Positions 4,576 through 6,508 of a DNA stretch of 6,508 nucleotides are shown here, piece after piece. Both the position numbers and the translations under genes were made by a program. Position 1 is the stretch's first letter, and each line of letters begins with the position of its first letter. The notes under the pieces were generated by a model. That model was not told the origin of the DNA, did no database searches, and saw nothing but the letters and a program-made list of their open reading frames with translations. Source of the DNA: Bdellovibrionales bacterium (lineage in GTDB: Bacteria > Bdellovibrionota > Bdellovibrionia > Bdellovibrionales > JAMPXM01); the NCBI GenBank assembly GCA_005793615.1, contig SXRI01000265.1, positions 1 to 6,508 on the forward strand. Direction: 5' to 3'.

Positions 4576-6057
4576 ATGGAGCTTGGCTTTTCTAAGTTTG
4601 AAGAGGGTCCTATTGCGTTGACCTTTGATGATATCCTTCTGATCCCGCAATATTCAGAGGTGGTACCAACGGAAATCTCGCCGAAATCTGAGTTTGCCCG
4701 CGGCGTGGTGCTCAACAGTCCCATCGTCTCTGCGGCCATGGACACAGTGACCGAAAACAAAATGGCACGAATTATCGCGCAGCAGGGTGGGATCGGAATC
4801 ATTCATAAGAATCTGCCTCCTGAAGCGCAGGCCTTCGAAGTTGAGAAGGTGAAGAAGTACGAAAGCGGCATGATCATGGAGCCCATCACTTTAGGGCCTG
4901 ATCGCCGAGTGGCCGAGGCTTTAGAGTTGATGCGCAAATATTCGATCAGTGGCGTGCCCATCACTGTTGATGGGGTCCTGGTTGGAATTCTTACGAATCG
5001 TGATCTGCGCTTTGAAACCAATACCGAACAACCGATTTCCAATATCATGACCAAGGATAATTTGGTCACGGCTGAGGTTGGTACCACGCTCGCGCAGGCG
5101 CAAAAAATTCTTCAAATGCACCGGATCGAAAAACTTCCTGTGGTCGATAAACAAAAACGACTTAAGGGTTTGATCACGATCAAGGATATTGAAAAGGCGC
5201 AGGCATATCCGCTGGCGACCAAAGACTCCCATGGTCGACTCATTGTTGGTGCGGCTGTTGGTATCGACCAAACATCGCGGGAACGCGTGCAGGCTCTCGC
5301 CGGCGCCGGTGTCGACGTGATCTGTGTCGATACCGCGCACGGGCACTCGCGCAACGTTTTAAATATGGTCAAGTGGGTTGCTGATAACTTCAAAGACGTG
5401 ATCGTGGTCGCTGGTAATGTGGTGACGGCTGATGCCACCGAGGCTTTGATCAAACAAGGCGCTGAAGTTGTTAAGGTTGGCGTTGGGCCAGGATCGATCT
5501 GTACCACGCGCATCGTGGCTGGGGTTGGTATGCCGCAGATCTCTGCCGTTATGGAGTGTTCGAAAGCGGCGCGACGTTTAGGTAAAACCATTATCGCCGA
5601 TGGCGGGATCAAGTATTCGGGCGATATCACCAAAGCTCTGGCGCTGGGAGCCGGTTCGGTGATGATCGGTGGTCTGTTGGCAGGTGCTGATGAGAGCCCT
5701 GGTGAAACCATTTTGTATCAAGGCCGTACTTATAAAGTTTACCGCGGAATGGGCTCGCTCGGTGCCATGCAAAAGGGATCAAAGGATCGTTACTTCCAAG
5801 GGGATGTGACTGATTTTGAAAAGCTTGTTCCGGAAGGCATTGAAGGGAAAGTTCCCTACAAGGGTTCGGCGTCGGCGATTCTTCATCAGCTCTTAGGCGG
5901 CTTGCGTTCTGGTATGGGATATATGGGAGCAAGTACGGTTAGGGAACTTCAGGAAAAGGCCAAATTTGTTCGCATCAGTTCGCAGGGACTGCGTGAGTCG
6001 CACGTTCATGACGTGAGTATCACGAAAGAGGCGCCGAATTATCGACTCGAATCATGA
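4576..6057 (+). CDS. guaB: Inosine-5'-monophosphate dehydrogenase
   Basis: A 493-residue enzyme that oxidises IMP to XMP with NAD+, the committed step to guanine nucleotides; cytoplasmic tetramer. The length is that of full bacterial IMPDH with the CBS insert. The barrel opens with LTFDDILLIP (15-24) and SAAMDTVTE. Two CBS domains lie at about 99-150 (IMEPITL to LTNRDLRF) and 154-212 (IMTKDNLVT to TIKDIEKA); in this family they bind purine nucleotides and tune activity allosterically. The catalytic loop GPGSICTTR contains the nucleophile Cys309, and the flap carries the Arg405-Tyr406 pair in SKDRYFQ that activates water. ADGGIKYSGDITKAL and the C-terminal HDVSITKEAPNY are also typical. All key residues are present, so the enzyme should be active. 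The ATG at 4576 is chosen over a GTG at 4570 because of the AGGAG spacing. It is followed after 41 nt by guaA, the classic guaBA order. Confidence 0.97.
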   Translation: MELGFSKFEEGPIALTFDDILLIPQYSEVVPTEISPKSEFARGVVLNSPIVSAAMDTVTENKMARIIAQQGGIGIIHKNLPPEAQAFEVEKVKKYESGMIMEPITLGPDRRVAEALELMRKYSISGVPITVDGVLVGILTNRDLRFETNTEQPISNIMTKDNLVTAEVGTTLAQAQKILQMHRIEKLPVVDKQKRLKGLITIKDIEKAQAYPLATKDSHGRLIVGAAVGIDQTSRERVQALAGAGVDVICVDTAHGHSRNVLNMVKWVADNFKDVIVVAGNVVTADATEALIKQGAEVVKVGVGPGSICTTRIVAGVGMPQISAVMECSKAARRLGKTIIADGGIKYSGDITKALALGAGSVMIGGLLAGADESPGETILYQGRTYKVYRGMGSLGAMQKGSKDRYFQGDVTDFEKLVPEGIEGKVPYKGSASAILHQLLGGLRSGMGYMGASTVRELQEKAKFVRISSQGLRESHVHDVSITKEAPNYRLES

Positions 6058-6085
6058 TGTAACATAAGACTTCGCGACCAAAGAT

Positions 6086-6091
6086 AAGAGG
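6086..6091 (+). promoter_or_regulatory. Ribosome binding site of guaA
   Basis: AAGAGG has 7 nt to the ATG at 6099. A nearer ATG at 6094 reads ATG AGA TGA and stops at once, so 6099 is the true start. No terminator or convincing promoter is visible in the 41-nt guaB-guaA gap. Confidence 0.65.
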
Positions 6092-6098
6092 CTATGAG

Positions 6099-6508
6099 AT
6101 GAGTAATGTTGAAGGTGGTTTTGTTGTTCTCGATTTTGGCTCACAACTGACTCAGTTGATTGCCAGACGACTTCGCGAGCTGAATGTTTATTCCGAGCTT
6201 TTGCCATTCAATGTACCGCTGGAAAAGATCAAAGCTCTCAAGCCCAAGGGGATTATCTTAAGTGGTGGTCCGTCGTCGGTTCATGATAAGGATGCGCCTT
6301 TGAGGGCGGTGGCGGAGTTGCAGGAGATCGCGCCACTTTTAGGAATTTGCTATGGCATGCAGCTGATCGCGCGCGATCTTGGTGGTGAAGTGATCTCCGA
6401 ATCAAAGCGTGAGTACGGGTTCAACCAAGTACGTTGGCAAGAGCCTGTTTCCGCGCGCCTTGGCGCTGAACAGCGCGTTTGGATGAGTCATGGTGACGTC
6501 GTTAAAAC
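6099..6508 (+). CDS. guaA: GMP synthase (glutamine-hydrolysing), N-terminal part, cut by the window edge
   Basis: The first 136 codons are present; the gene continues past the right edge. GuaA aminates XMP to GMP using glutamine and ATP, the step after GuaB. The visible part is the class I glutamine amidotransferase domain. It starts VVLDFGSQLTQLIARR (9-24), followed by the oxyanion-region motif ILSGGPSSVHD (53-63) and the nucleophile Cys84 in LLGICYGMQLIA (E. coli Cys86). EYGF and WMSHGD, conserved in GMP synthases, appear near the right edge. The catalytic His and Glu of the triad and the whole ATP pyrophosphatase and dimerisation domains would lie beyond the window. Start and ribosome binding site are clear, and the gene is likely co-transcribed with guaB. 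Confidence 0.96.
   Translation, partial: MSNVEGGFVVLDFGSQLTQLIARRLRELNVYSELLPFNVPLEKIKALKPKGIILSGGPSSVHDKDAPLRAVAELQEIAPLLGICYGMQLIARDLGGEVISESKREYGFNQVRWQEPVSARLGAEQRVWMSHGDVVK

Noticed and set aside
4077..4802. 241-codon minus-strand open frame across the gamma-CA gene and the guaB start
   Set aside because: It spans two well-identified plus-strand genes and their junction; its product looks like a shadow translation with no recognisable motif.
5112..5711. 199-codon minus-strand open frame inside guaB
   Set aside because: Antisense to the CBS domains and catalytic region of IMPDH; the Ser/Thr/Pro-rich product is typical of a shadow frame.
6058..6098. guaB-guaA gap searched for a riboswitch or terminator
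   Set aside because: Only 41 nt with a ribosome binding site; no hairpin with a T-run and no room for a known purine riboswitch.

Overview
The window looks like a chromosomal segment of a mid-GC (about half G+C by eye) Gram-negative bacterium. The run miaB, bifunctional-nuclease-family gene, gamma-carbonic-anhydrase-like gene, guaB, guaA, together with free use of TTG and GTG codons near starts, suggests a deltaproteobacterial or Bdellovibrionota-like lineage. That placement is inference from gene content and style; nothing in the window proves it. I see no transposase, integrase, phage gene, CRISPR array, tRNA or rRNA.

Layout. The left part (1-1670) is on the minus strand. An acidic cytoplasmic protein of unknown function (984-1670) is followed by a membrane-anchored trypsin-like serine protease (159-947). 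The protease has a complete His/Asp/Ser triad but stops at the end of the catalytic fold, at a TTT TGA site. A +1 shift there opens a frame that supplies the expected C-terminal helix and runs on to the window edge. Bases 1-158 therefore look like the remainder of the same gene, not intergenic DNA.

Bases 1671-1947 are a divergent intergenic region. It holds a candidate rightward promoter with a perfect TTGACA box, a weaker leftward promoter candidate that uses the same -10 bases, and a cluster of mutually exclusive small hairpins that would lie in the leftward leader.

The right part (1948-6508) is a tight plus-strand gene run. It contains miaB (tRNA ms2i6A37 methylthiotransferase, TTG start), a DUF151/bifunctional nuclease-like gene overlapping miaB by 4 nt, a gamma-class carbonic-anhydrase-like hexapeptide protein, guaB (IMP dehydrogenase) and the first 410 nt of guaA (GMP synthase). 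Gaps are -4, 42, 19 and 41 nt, so one operon is likely. guaB and guaA are consecutive steps from IMP to GMP (IMP to XMP to GMP). The three upstream genes are housekeeping functions with no direct pathway link to them, although tRNA modification and GTP supply both bear on translation capacity.

Most of the window is ordinary core genome. The unusual part is the left third: the serine protease frame change, its same-frame junction with the unknown acidic gene, and the structured divergent promoter region.
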